Source of the DNA: Trachythela sp. YZ-2020
Lineage: Eukaryota > Cnidaria > Anthozoa > Malacalcyonacea > Clavulariidae
Assembly: GCA_016169945.1 (NCBI GenBank)
Contig: JADLSH010000367.1
Location: 7,551,501 to 7,615,500, forward strand
Direction: 5' to 3'
Length of the DNA: 64,000 nucleotides
Positions within the stretch are counted from its first letter, which is position 1. Each line of letters starts with the position of its first letter. Of the stretch, positions 9,795 to 19,918 are shown one piece after another. The translations under genes were made by a program, and so were the position numbers. The notes below the pieces were generated by a model. It ran no database searches, had not been told where the DNA came from, and saw only the letters and a list, made by a program, of their open reading frames with translations.

Positions 9795-11146
9795 ATTAAA
9801 ATTAATATTTACTCGCGCGCACGCGCACGCTTTCTGAACTGCGTTTTTTGTCCAAATATCTGTCGAGTGTTGAATGCCATTCAGTGAGTTGTTCAAAATT
9901 GTTCAGTGTCTTATTTCCACTCAGTATCTCCTTTATTGATTGGATTCCTTCCCTTGCTTTCCTCTGTCTCAATCCGTACTCACATGCCACAACTCCTGCT
10001 TTATCCCAAACTATTTCACTCTTACAGTTTACATCATGTCTTGCTAATCCGCCATCTTCTTTTCCCTTTCGCTCTTCTGTCGCACTTAATTTTTCCTTCC
10101 GTATATTGTCTTTCGTTAACCTTACTTTACTCTCGTGTTATTTCTTTCTTGTTTCAAACAACCGCCAAGTCTCTCCAATACATACAACTTTCTCACATTG
10201 ACATGGTATTCTATACACTACGGCCTTTCGCTTATCTCCAAGTGGTTCGTATTTTTCTCCCCGGTTTGAACTGGTAACATATCTTCCTTTTGCTCTTCTT
10301 TCGTAAACACAATTACATCTTTCTCTATTTAATTCAAATGTTCTAGTATCTCTTCCGATTGTTCCTTCTCGCATTTCATCTCACTGTCGTCCACATACCA
10401 ATACCATTGGTCCAAAGGGTATAGTTAGGTCTTCATCGCTTGAATCTGAAATTCTTCCATATAATGGCAATCTCACCCGTTGTTCCGAAACCAATTGGAC
10501 CAATTTCCAAGACATAATGCTTCCCGTTATATTCACAATAAGTTAAGTTAAACATCCATTCTAACAGCTCCATGATTGAACTAACGCTAAACTCTGTAAC
10601 TTTCTTCAAAGTCCTGTTCTCTCTTAATAATCTTTCTACCAATTGTAATGCTTTCTTTATTGGAATTAATGGGTATGGTTTTTAACATCATAGCTTACTA
10701 GAATTTCATTCCGCTCTACTCTCCAGCTTTTAACTTTCTCTTTCAATGCCCTCGAATTATTTATGTATAGCCCACTCCGTCCTTGTATTGTTCGTAAAAT
10801 CGGAATCAAATACCTCGAAATCTTCTCAAATGGTGATCCAGGAACTCCGTCCTGATGTATTTTGGGTAAACCCGACAATCTTGGTGCATGGCAATCTTTT
10901 GGTTTTAAATATTTACCCGTTTCGTCTGACATCTCATTCCTTTTCACAATCTTTTCAATAATTCTTCCACCATCTCGACAAACTTTATCCGTTAAATGCC
11001 AATGTTTCCAGCTCTTATACTAGGTTTTGCTTTCAAGTCAACAAGTACTTTCTCCCTCATTTTAAATTCATAACTCTGCTCATCTCCTTCACTTTCCCAT
11101 TTGTCCATAGCTACCATTATACGTCCTTTGTCTGCCGGAGAAAAAA
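9795..11146 (-). mobile_element. Penelope-like retroelement, 5'-truncated and frameshifted
   Basis: Reading right to left on the minus strand: ADKGRMIVAMDK (11130), then APRLSGLPKIHQDGVPGSP with downstream EILVSYDV (10930-10680), then LLEWMFNLTYCEYNGKHY (10570), then PLDQWYWYVDDSE (10420-10380). This is the motif order of Penelope-type reverse transcriptase, with YVDD as catalytic box. The following frame (10374-9802) carries VVYRIPCQCEKVVCIGETWRLFETR, written in pieces here as Y-x-I-P-C-x-C and IGETWR. This is the GIY-YIG endonuclease found at the C-terminus of Penelope-like elements. Several frameshifts and stops separate the pieces, so the copy is dead. Its truncated 5' end lies directly against the helicase exon at 11147-11503, as if inserted there. 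Known: these elements copy by target-primed reverse transcription using GIY-YIG nicking. Confidence 0.85.
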
Positions 11147-11503
11147 CTTTATAAATTTACAACAATGTTTAATACACAGAAGGGGGATTTCATTGCCCAC
11201 ACAATCTTGTCTCATCGTCGAAGTGATAAACTCTGACCAACAGGAATCTTGTGCTCTACACAAGGTCTTTAGATTTCCAACAAAGTACATGGCACAGATT
11301 ATTCTATTCCGGAACCCAATCCTATTCTCTTCGTTGGAACGCACCAGAGAGATTATGACATACTTGTTTTCATCTCCTTGATACATGTCGATTGTTTGCA
11401 CTTGGACGAAGCCTTCCCGCTCATCATTATCTTCATCAGTTTCTTGGAAAAGCTTAGGCTGCTTGGCTTTCTCTTGTTTAATCACATTTCTCAGAAGTTT
11501 AAT
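11147..11503 (-). pseudogene. Exon remnant of ZNFX1/UPF1-type superfamily 1 RNA helicase
   Basis: Minus-strand open frame following a good acceptor (TTTCCTATGACAG|ATTAAAC). It encodes a Lys/Asp/Glu-rich stretch, then VQTIDMYQGDENKYVIISL and VRSNEENRIGF. These are the C-terminal motor motifs of UPF1-like helicases (motif V TIDxYQGxE, then ISLVRSN), in the NFX1-type zinc-finger helicase (ZNFX1) flavour. In intact relatives a segment with CVALSRAK follows. Here RNRIICA runs straight into MYFVGNLKTLC, so the SRAK arginine-finger region appears deleted. The exon then ends near IPLLCIKHC, where Penelope-like sequence begins. The missing helicase motif and abrupt end argue for a pseudogene or a captured fragment. 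No other helicase exon was found nearby. Confidence 0.7.
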
Positions 11504-12866
11504 CTGTCATAGGAAATTTTATAAATTTTTGTTAAAAATTTTCTGCAAAAGTTTAGATCCAAAAATATTTCTTGGAACTAGGTGTCCAGGATCCGATACT
11601 TTTTCCACCTCTGTGCGCCAGATCAAACTGGAAAACATAAATTTAAAATGGTCACAGTTTCTAAACTTTTGTAAAAGGTGTATGAACCAAAGACGGCATT
11701 TTCACCGAACGAGATGTCCACCATCAGGCATCCTACTTTAGATTGCCGAAGGAGTTCGATGGGTTGGCTGCCGAAAGAACTGACTTCAGGCAAAGTCAGG
11801 TTGTTGGATAGGTTCGGTTGATCAAGTGGACGACTGTCATGACTCTCATACGACTATTTTACTTAAGCGCAGTAGAGAATTACACAATCTGACGTCCTAT
11901 TTGCAACAGTTATAGATTCTCAGATGGGTCTGGTATACTACTCTTTCCGTCAGGAATATTATTTCGCCTAGGGAAATCCTGGCCCAACCTATGGCATCCT
12001 ACTTACGAGTTATTGATGAGCCTCTTGTGAGATGGGCAAACATTATATCAGATAAAAAGTGTATAGAAAGAAAATATCAATTTCTCTTACCTCATCGCAT
12101 TTTAAGCAGTAGCTAAAAAGAAAAACGTATTTATCAATGTATAAACGTAAATGTATAAAAATGCATTCATTGGGGATTTAGAGCACAAGAGAGAGGGTTT
12201 TATTTTTGTATACACTATACAATGCCGGATATTTTTAATTAAAATATCTGAACAGTAGCTTGTTCAGGTAATTGGCAATTATTAGATTAAGTTAATAATG
12301 ATATCGAGAATTATCAAGCCCAAGGTTTCCGTCAGCTGCCAAAGCCGAAACCTGAAGCGGAAAACGTGAACTTCAATAATTCTCAATATCATGCGAATGC
12401 CTAATGATATCACCTAAAGTAACTATATTTCACTCCTAACATTAGGTGTCACTCTTCGAGAACAAAACCACACCAAAAATAGAGTCTAGTGATTTAAACA
12501 ACGTTTCGATGTAAAAATTAATGTAAAAACAAGTAAAATGCTTTAGAAATTGGAACTAAACATTATTTTTGCAGTCGTTTTGAACAGTTTTCATTAAAAC
12601 TGTCATGTTTATGTCAAGTTAAGCCTCAAGATGAGACATTCTACTGTATTTCGGCCATTCCGAATAGAAAACCACATATAATGGCCAGACAACATAAACA
12701 AAACACTTTCCAGTCCACTACAAAACTCTATTCTTCAGACAAAACCTTTCCGCTTCTGAATCTGATATAAAATGGTATATATAAACGAGTCACGAAAATA
12801 GGATACGGTGTTTGCGTCGGTTTTTGTGCTGGTCCAAGAAACCAATTTAAAATTCAGTCTATTTAA
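11504..12866. other. Mostly non-coding; contains a candidate micro-exon
   Basis: No long open frame. Apart from the 22-nt candidate exon at 12091-12112, nothing recognisable was seen. The right border is the tip of the large DNA transposon. Confidence 0.5.
12091..12112 (-). CDS. Candidate 22-nt micro-exon of VWD/EGF gene
   Basis: The minus strand shows a pyrimidine-rich acceptor (CGTTTTTCTTTTTAG), 22 nt, then a near-consensus donor GATGAG|GTAAGAG. With one base completing an upstream codon it reads YCLKCDE in phase 0, which joins exon D (NVCKCKP) in the right phase and continues the Cys-rich character. This is inferred from splice signals alone. It needs an upstream exon ending in phase 2, which I did not find (exon C ends in phase 1). 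Confidence 0.4.
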
Positions 12867-13655
12867 GAGACAGTCTCCGTAAAAGCGGACCGCCAGTTTC
12901 CGATCAAAATCAAATTTTTCTCATGAAACGAGTCTGGTTTGAGAATAAATGAAATGGCTTTATTTTTTGAGAATCGGTTAAATTGAAATTTTACGCTATT
13001 TTTTTTCCATGTCACTATAATTAGCCTAATTCTCGAGCTGTGGAAAACTGAAATTAGCCTATATTTCCGAGCTCCAACTCCTAAACACATAACAATTTTG
13101 GACTAATTTTAATATCCTCGTCTAAAGCAGGCTATAGTCGGTTATAATCTAGGTTTTTGAAAACGGGGAACTAAAGAACAAGATGCAAGAATATTTGTTT
13201 AAACACTAACTTTACCGTTCACAAAAAAAAACACTTAAATTCACGTAGTTTTGCGAGCTGTTTTCTAAAAAGTCCAATATGCTTTTTAATATTTATCCAT
13301 TCAGGGGGATGATATAATACCCAGACAGCACAAAAATATAAAAATATGTTGTGGTTTTTGCGTGCGTTTTGCACAGCGAGCTTTCTATTTTTTTACTTTT
13401 TCGCAAATTAATTTCTGTGCACGCGCCAAACGGGTCATGACTAATTATATACATTCCCATTTTGTAAAAACTATAAAAAATATTCTTTTAAAAAATAAAA
13501 AGATATTGATGAAAATAAAAGTTATTCACATTTTAGTATAAGTTCACACTGTATTTTAGACTGTTTTTAGCATCGAATTATTAAGTTAACAAGCTTAGCC
13601 TCTGCATGTAATTAGCTGAATCCGTGTTTGTTTACTGAAATGTACAACACCGTAA
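12867..13655. repeat. Left long terminal inverted repeat of the large transposon
   Basis: Inverted with respect to 21405-22129. Shared blocks include GGTTAAATTGAAATTTTACGC, AACACTAACTTTACCGTTCAC, TTAATATTTATCCATTCAG and TTCACACTGTATTTTA. By eye roughly four bases in five agree, with scattered indels (for example ~45 bp extra around 13030-13075 in the left copy). Confidence 0.9.
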
Positions 13656-14685
13656 TTTCTTAATATAATTAACAATATGCTATACTCAGAGTATGGATGC
13701 GTTTTGTCGATCAGAATGAAATAATGCCGTCCTGCTTTCTTTCCTATACTCGCGGTGCTCCCCTTTAAGGGGCATTTGCGACCTTGCACGCCTATTGGAT
13801 TGCAACGACTCAATTGAAAGTCATATGAGATCTGTACATTTAACATCAGAAAACATGAATTAACGCGAACTAATTCTAGCGAGAGCAGGTTATTTTTATT
13901 TATCGCTACCGAAGGTCAGTGGCCTTTAGATATGTCCAAAACAACGGCACACACTCGGAAAGTTTTGGAAACAGCGAAGACCTTGCCAATATCCACTTCA
14001 TAAGGGGGCTAGTAAAGCAGTTAAAGACCGAGATGTGGTTAACCTAGCTTATCATGTCAAAGGATATTTTACGTCTCTACAAAGTACTTGTACCTGTTGG
14101 GTCAGGTTGGTATAAAAAAGTCACCAAAATAAGTCAGTGTAAAAAGTTTTGGTTTTTTCCAAGACCTAAAATAAACAAGCCACTAATTCAGGCTTAGTTT
14201 GACGAAGCGTTAATAACAATGATTTTTTCCGCTTTTTCTCATACAGTAATTTGTAGCAATTGTCGTAAACAACACACATCTGTAATGGACAAGTCACCTA
14301 TGACTTCCATATCTACGGAGAATGAAGGCGTCAGCAGTCAGGAAGATTCTTGCAGGAAGATTATTGTACCAAACCAAAATAGCAGGCGGTATCTTCGTTT
14401 ATTTTTATTCGTTAATTTCAAAATAAATTTAACGTTTTATCAGTTGTTAAAAGCGGACCGCTTATTATTTATCTGGTGGATTTTCGGAATCTAACCATGG
14501 CAATTTTTGACTCTCGCGTATATTTTGCAAAATAGTCAATGATCTTCAAAACTGCGATAGTTTGCATAATAATAATGGGAATTTGGTTTCCTCCTATTGC
14601 TATCCTTCCATACTTGCTTGTATTATTTTTTTTTTGTAAGTTATGGTAAATTGTTATTAAAGTATTAAAGTATAATCAACGTATA

Positions 14686-14812
14686 CCGTATTTACTTGAA
14701 TTAACGCCTCCCTCAAATAAACACCTCAGGTACAAGCAAAATATTATTAAACGCCGCCCTTGAGTAGACGCCGCTCGTTTTTCATTGATGCGGCGTCTAT
14801 TTGAAGTATTCA
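14686..14812. repeat. Dispersed motif with repeated AAACGCCGC words
   Basis: The block opens with ATACCGTATTTACTTGAATT and has GCCTCCC, AAACGCCGCCC, AGACGCCGCTC and GCGGCGTCTATTTGAA. The last words are inverted relative to the first. A shorter related hairpin is at 33725-33791. It is probably a dispersed non-coding repeat and lies inside the large transposon, upstream of the transposase frame. Confidence 0.45.
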
Positions 14813-14890
14813 TAACTTAGCATTAGCAGCTTGAGTAATTATCTTTGAGTAACTACTCATGCTCATTGCTCTGGTACTTATAGTTCCGTA

Positions 14891-15819
14891 GTGGAAGCGG
14901 AGAATCTTGCCGGTAGCCTACAACTAGTCGTATTTCTCTCTTTCTTTAGAAAGCGCGACAATGTCGATGAACTAGAAGAAGTTGGGGCAAGCAGTGAATG
15001 GTGTTCACAAGCAAAAGATAAGCTTTCTAAAGGAAAACTTTATTTGAAAACCAAGTATCGCGAGCATTGCCAAGAACACGGAAGTGAATGTCCTGACCAC
15101 TGTAGATCGTTTGCATTGAGCGACAGTACTGATGCTAAATTTAAAAAAGAATGCAATCATCACCATAATCGTGCATGCAGTGACTGTGAAGCACTTAAGA
15201 ACACTATTGATGAAGTATTATCCAACATTGCCAGATATTCGTCAAAAATGAATAAAAAGCAAGAAGGAGATCTCCAATATGACACGAAGGCTGCTACAGC
15301 AAAAATATTTGAGTGGAAAGCTCACATCATGCGTACACTTAATCAAGAACAAAGCAAGCAGGACACTGTGAAGCGCTTGCAAGCAGACAAGATGTTTGTT
15401 ATTATTGACTGGGCAATGAAGTTTAATGTGATGAAGTTCCGTGATAAACAATCGGAATGGTTGGCAAAGAGAGGAATGAACTGGCATATTAGTAGTTTGG
15501 TTTTAAAAGAGGGAGAAGAGAGCCACGTTTCGTCATAAGCCCACTTGTTTAATAGCTGCAAACAGGATTGGTTTGCTGTTCTTTCTATATTAGAAAACAT
15601 TTTTTCGACGATGAAATCCAGCCATCCACACATCACGAAAGTTTACCTGAGGTCAGACGAAGCTGGTTGTTATCACAACTCCGAATTGGTTTTGTCATTT
15701 TATCATCTAGGAAACCGTCAAGGAATCCAAATTTAAGGTATGAATACTCAGAACCTCAGTTTTGGAAAGATGTATGTGATCGAATACTATGTCCAATGAA
15801 GGCTGCAATAAGAGGATAC
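14891..15819 (+). pseudogene. Transposase-like gene of the large transposon, N-terminal part
   Basis: An open frame of ~215 codons (to the stop at 15536) continues in the same frame to ~15733, then shifts by one base and reads on to 15819. Visible parts in order: a Cys/His-rich stretch (HCQEHGSECPDHC, CNHHHNRACSDC) that may bind zinc, a Lys/Gln-rich helix, MFVIIDWAMKF, SEWLAKRGMNWHIS, VYLRSDEAGCYHN, then YSEPQFWKDVCDRILCPMK. The conserved acidic residues (DWAMKF, SDEAGC, SEPQ-x-KD) could be a DDE/D-type catalytic triad. That is inference. Similar proteins of unknown function recur, to my recollection, in anthozoan gene models. Damage: TAA where a Tyr-like codon is expected, one frameshift, then interruption by a LINE at the codon after IRGY. 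A start upstream of 14891 is likely; an open stretch at 14255-14400 with CSNCRKQH could be an earlier exon. Confidence 0.75.
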
Positions 15820-16200
15820 AATACAATACAATCTTTATTTAACTCTCCCCAAAGAGGCTTTTCAGAGTCAATTACAAACATACAGTATATACATTACATT
15901 ACTTTATAAGTAATCCCTACCCCTATATATAACTTTTAATTACAAACGTTGCTAAGATATTATTATTATTTTTTCTTTTTTTTTTAAATTTAAATTGGAC
16001 GGGTGTATCACTTCAGATATAAATTAAAGAAACGAAAGAGGAGAAATTTAAACCGATACTAGAGACTAAGGATCTGGTTGAAACTGTAAATTGACCAAAG
16101 ATTTAGAAAGTAATACTTTGGTTTAACTGACGCACTAAAGTGAAGTGATATGCCTGTCGAAGTAATTAGTAATTACTAATTAAAAATTAACACCTATGTA

Positions 16201-18663
16201 TCATGTGCAGTCGCGGATATGTCTTTCTAACAGATACTTGAGTACTTTATGCTTAAAAATATTGACAGACGTAGAAGTTTTTATTTCCTCTCGAAATTCG
16301 TTCCACAGAGAGATGGCGTGATAGATAAATGTTCGTTGTCCAGCAGCACTTTTATAGAGGGGAATGTTGAATGACTCGCAATTTCTGGTACAACGACCAC
16401 TTATGTCTGATCTTCTGACAAAATGGCGGGAAAGATAGTGAGGTGCCGTTCCAACCACACATTTGAAGGTCATAACTGCATCGCGGTACTTCAAGAACAG
16501 CCTAACAGGGAGCCAGTGTAATTCATTCATCAATGGGGTAATGTGGTCGAATTTTCTTCGGTTGGTGATGATTCGAACAGCAAAGTTCTGAACTGCTTGA
16601 AGTCTTCGGATGTTAATTTCAGTGGTGTTAGCCCAGACGGATGAGCAATAGTAGAGTTTGCTGAAGACTAAACTTCGAATGACGAGAATGAGCAAATCTT
16701 TACTCAAGACATGCTTCACGCGGTTGATCTGCGCCAAACTCGACATGCACGAGGAGACAGTTTTGACAATGTGGTCATCAAAGGAAAGGCTTGAGTCAAG
16801 TATAACTCCAAGATCTTTTGCGGATATGACTGGCATCAGGTCTTTGCCCATCAACGACAAGCGAAAATCAGGGACCTTCGGAATCATCTGACGGCTTCCC
16901 AAAACCATAAGTTTGATCTTCGATGCGTTGAGAAGAAGTCGATTATCAAAACACCAGCTGCAGATTCTATCTAGGTCTTTATTTATTTCTGTTGAAGCAG
17001 AGTTACATTGTTGGATCGGGAACGCAAGGGAAAGTTTATTGTCATCAACATACAACTTAGATGAACAGCTTGGAGGAATTGTTGGTAGGTCGTTAACGTA
17101 GATGTTGAAAAGGATTGGTCCGGGTATACTTCCCTGCGGAACACCACTCATTACCGGTAGTTTGTTAGATGTAGTGGTATTAATTCGTACGACTTGAAAC
17201 CTCTCCGTTAAATAACTTAAGAACCAAGCAAGAGCTGAGGATGATATGCCGATGTCTGACAGTTTTAAGAGAAGAATTTGATGGTCGATGCTGTCGAAGG
17301 CTTTACTCATATCTAGAAGAACAACAGCGGTTATCTTCTTCTCATTAATGGCGCTTAATATTGAATCAGTGGTCTCAATCAGTGAAGTTTCTGTCGAATG
17401 AAATCTTTTATTGCCACTCTGTTTGGTAGATAAACGTTGGTTCGAATCTAAATATGGTACCATTTGGTTGAGCACAGTCCTTTCGCAAAACTTTGAAAAT
17501 ATTGGTAGGAGCGAGATGGGCCTGTTGTTGTTGGCTTTCTCGTGATCGCTTTCTTTCGGAATGGGTGCGACTACAGCCATTTTCCAATCACTGGGGAAAA
17601 TTACAGTAGAAAGTGACATGTTTATAATGGAGGTCAAAGTTGGTAAGATAGCAGGGAGACTGTCTTTCACAACACGCATCGAGATTTGATCTATTCCTGG
17701 TGCCTTGTTGGTTGCCATGGAACAAATAATTGCGCTCACCTCTTCGCATTCTACATCCCTAAAACTGAATTGTTCTGATTCGCTGTAGGTTCTCGGTTGA
17801 AATGGGGTTTGCTCGAGATTGTAATTGCATTCTTCTGCAAGTGACTGGATTTTATCAATTGTCTTAAGACCAACGGGGGAAAAGAAGCTGTTAAATTCAT
17901 TTGCAACAGTTAAATCATCTTTTGAAAAAGTTCTCCAACACGTTGATTTCTTTGGAATAGAAGATCTTAAAGTTTTCCAAAGACAGCGAGTATCATTTGG
18001 ATGCGTTTTTATTTGTTCTGCAACACATTCTCGTTCAGCTACGCGTAATATTTTTTTCACATCTCGTTTCAAAGTTCTATATCTCTCCCATGCAGGAGGG
18101 TCATTAGTACGTCTCGCTTCTTTATGCCATTGGTCCCGTGTTTTCATCAGACCTCGTATGTCCTCAGAAACAAATGGATTAGGACGATTACGAACTTTGA
18201 TCTTCCTGACAGGGGCGTAACGATCAAGAATGTCATTAAAAATAAGACTAAAAGCATTAAGACTGTCTTCCACATTATCGTAACAGTTAACAACAGACAA
18301 GGGCGCTGTGGACATGTCTTTCAGGAAAGCCTCAGGGTTGTAATGTCTATAACTTTTTGCAGAAATATAAACTGGCTTTGAACGTTCTTTTTTCAGCTTC
18401 AGAGAGGCACAAATCAGATCATGATCACTTATAGACGTGAAAACGACCTTTGTTTCTGTCACGATATTCGGGTTTGATGTTAGAAGTACGTCTATCAAAG
18501 TTGTTGAGCTCTCAGTGACACGTGTGGGTTGATTTACTAACTGGGTTAAGTTGAAGGAAGAACAAAACTTGGTTAATGATTGGCATGCCGGATCATTTTT
18601 TGAATATAACATATTGCAGTTCATGTCACCCGAGATGTAGACTGGTTTGTTGAAGGAGAGCAC
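16201..18663 (-). CDS. LINE endonuclease C-terminus and reverse transcriptase (820 codons)
   Basis: Uninterrupted frame. Residues 9-17 VYISGDMNC give the endonuclease GDxN motif, and TSISDHDLI (76-84) the SDH motif. The linker is followed by the reverse transcriptase: PIPKES (~368), RPISLLP (381), LLDMSKAFDSIDH (449-461), SGVPQGSIPGPILF (506-519) and YVDD (538-541, in place of the more usual FADD/YADD). The C-terminal ~220 residues hold the conserved W/F-rich tail seen in other LINE copies here (ISLWNEF near the end). Enzymes of this type nick target DNA and copy the element RNA in place. The frame is intact for 2.46 kb, so the copy is fairly recent, but it lacks its first endonuclease half because of a frameshift at about 18674. 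Confidence 0.9.
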   Translation of the reverse strand: MLSFNKPVYISGDMNCNMLYSKNDPACQSLTKFCSSFNLTQLVNQPTRVTESSTTLIDVLLTSNPNIVTETKVVFTSISDHDLICASLKLKKERSKPVYISAKSYRHYNPEAFLKDMSTAPLSVVNCYDNVEDSLNAFSLIFNDILDRYAPVRKIKVRNRPNPFVSEDIRGLMKTRDQWHKEARRTNDPPAWERYRTLKRDVKKILRVAERECVAEQIKTHPNDTRCLWKTLRSSIPKKSTCWRTFSKDDLTVANEFNSFFSPVGLKTIDKIQSLAEECNYNLEQTPFQPRTYSESEQFSFRDVECEEVSAIICSMATNKAPGIDQISMRVVKDSLPAILPTLTSIINMSLSTVIFPSDWKMAVVAPIPKESDHEKANNNRPISLLPIFSKFCERTVLNQMVPYLDSNQRLSTKQSGNKRFHSTETSLIETTDSILSAINEKKITAVVLLDMSKAFDSIDHQILLLKLSDIGISSSALAWFLSYLTERFQVVRINTTTSNKLPVMSGVPQGSIPGPILFNIYVNDLPTIPPSCSSKLYVDDNKLSLAFPIQQCNSASTEINKDLDRICSWCFDNRLLLNASKIKLMVLGSRQMIPKVPDFRLSLMGKDLMPVISAKDLGVILDSSLSFDDHIVKTVSSCMSSLAQINRVKHVLSKDLLILVIRSLVFSKLYYCSSVWANTTEINIRRLQAVQNFAVRIITNRRKFDHITPLMNELHWLPVRLFLKYRDAVMTFKCVVGTAPHYLSRHFVRRSDISGRCTRNCESFNIPLYKSAAGQRTFIYHAISLWNEFREEIKTSTSVNIFKHKVLKYLLERHIRDCT

Positions 18664-18664
18664 T

Positions 18665-19360
18665 TCAAATCAGAGTAGAACTTAAGTCCGTTTCAAGACA
18701 GTTAGTGCTTGTATTTGGTGGTTTGTAGACTGTGCAGATGAAGAAAGATTTCATGCTTCTTACTTGGATTTTCAACCATAACATATGCAGACCAGCGGTA
18801 ATGTAAGATAAATCTGATAAACGTTCAACTTTAAAGTCCTGCTTTACGAAAGCACACACGCCTCCTCCAGTTTTGTTATCACGATCAAGTCTATGGATAG
18901 TAAACTCACGAAATTCTATTTCTAAATCTGACACCGTGCCGTCCAGCCACGTTTCACTAAAAGTAAAAATGTCTAGATTGTTCGCTTTAACCATTTCCTT
19001 TGCAAGTAGATAGTGTTCCCTATTCTTAAGTGAGCGGATATTAAGGTGAGCAATGTTGATGTTTGAAGGATTGTGGCGAGGGCCAGGAATAGTCTGCACA
19101 TAATTTGCCAGAAGAATTAGAATTAGCAGCAGAGAAGATTTTTGCAACAACAATGTTAGTCCATTGCAGATATCTCGATGAACAGAGAGTGAGTTCAAAT
19201 TTCTTCTTAAACGGCGCGTTTGAGTAAAAAATGGATGTTGGAGTTGGCAAGTTGTCGCATAAAACTGTTCGATTTTATCTTTCACTTTTGTTTGAAATCC
19301 CTGTAAAACCAACCATATCAAGAATATAAAGTAAATTGGTCGAGGAAAAATCATTTTCAA
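18665..19360 (-). pseudogene. LINE N-terminal part: hydrophobic leader and first endonuclease half
   Basis: 231 codons. A hydrophobic N-terminus (two Leu/Ile-rich stretches near residues 8-20 and 75-90) is followed by INIAHLNIRSLKN, IFTFSETWLDG and FICTVYKPPNTS, the first conserved motifs of the APE-type endonuclease. The frame runs into a stop after SSTLI. One extra T near 18674 explains the break, because the next frame carries on with VLSFNKPVYISGD. It is therefore one gene with a single-base frameshift rather than two genes. Confidence 0.85.
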
Positions 19361-19918
19361 TTTAATTAACTTTGTTTAACTTTATGCACAAGTTATAGCG
19401 AGATACAATTCATTGCCGTATAACTTTGCAAGGGAAATCCCCAAGAATGAGAAAAGTCAAAGGTCAAAAGTTAGTTTACGCGCGACGACAGCTACAAGAA
19501 TATAAGATCAATATAGTAAAAAAAATAATCACGAAAAATTTGAATCACACAGAACAATAGCACAAACCAATGTCAAAAACCTGTCTTTAAGCGAAGCGAG
19601 CTCGATTATAGTCGATTATAGGTATGTTGCCACGACGAACGCATTCACGCAAAGTTGTTGCCTGGGAACGCGACGCTAGTCAAAAATTCAAATTTAAAGC
19701 ACCAACGGCCAAAACGATAAAAGTTTAATAACACAAGAACAGTAAATCCAAACGACACCAAATTAACACACAAAGGTAAATATACAGTTTGTGGACCACG
19801 TAGTACACACGAGTAGAGCGAACGACGCCAAAAATAGAGAGAAATATCCAAATAATTCAACTTCGTATCGAATGACAGTATGACACAATGATATTATACA
19901 CCAATATGATATCGATAC

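Larger units (their letters stand above)
15820..19913 (-). mobile_element. CR1-like LINE, nearly full length, inserted in the transposase gene
   Basis: A 4.09-kb non-LTR retrotransposon on the minus strand, flanked by the short direct repeat GATAC (15815-15819 and 19914-19918). Its 3' end is a microsatellite tail (ATTGT)n at 15820-15833, typical of CR1-group elements. It encodes an apurinic-type endonuclease and reverse transcriptase (18665-19360 and 16201-18663) separated by one frameshift. No separate ORF1/gag-like protein was recognised. The ~550 bp at the 5' end (19361-19913) looks untranslated. The transposase frame resumes at once beyond the right repeat, which makes the insertion unambiguous. 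Confidence 0.9.

Noticed and set aside
9848..10277. Plus-strand open frames of 117 and 123 codons
   Set aside because: They are antisense to the GIY-YIG part of the Penelope-like element, which has recognisable motifs.
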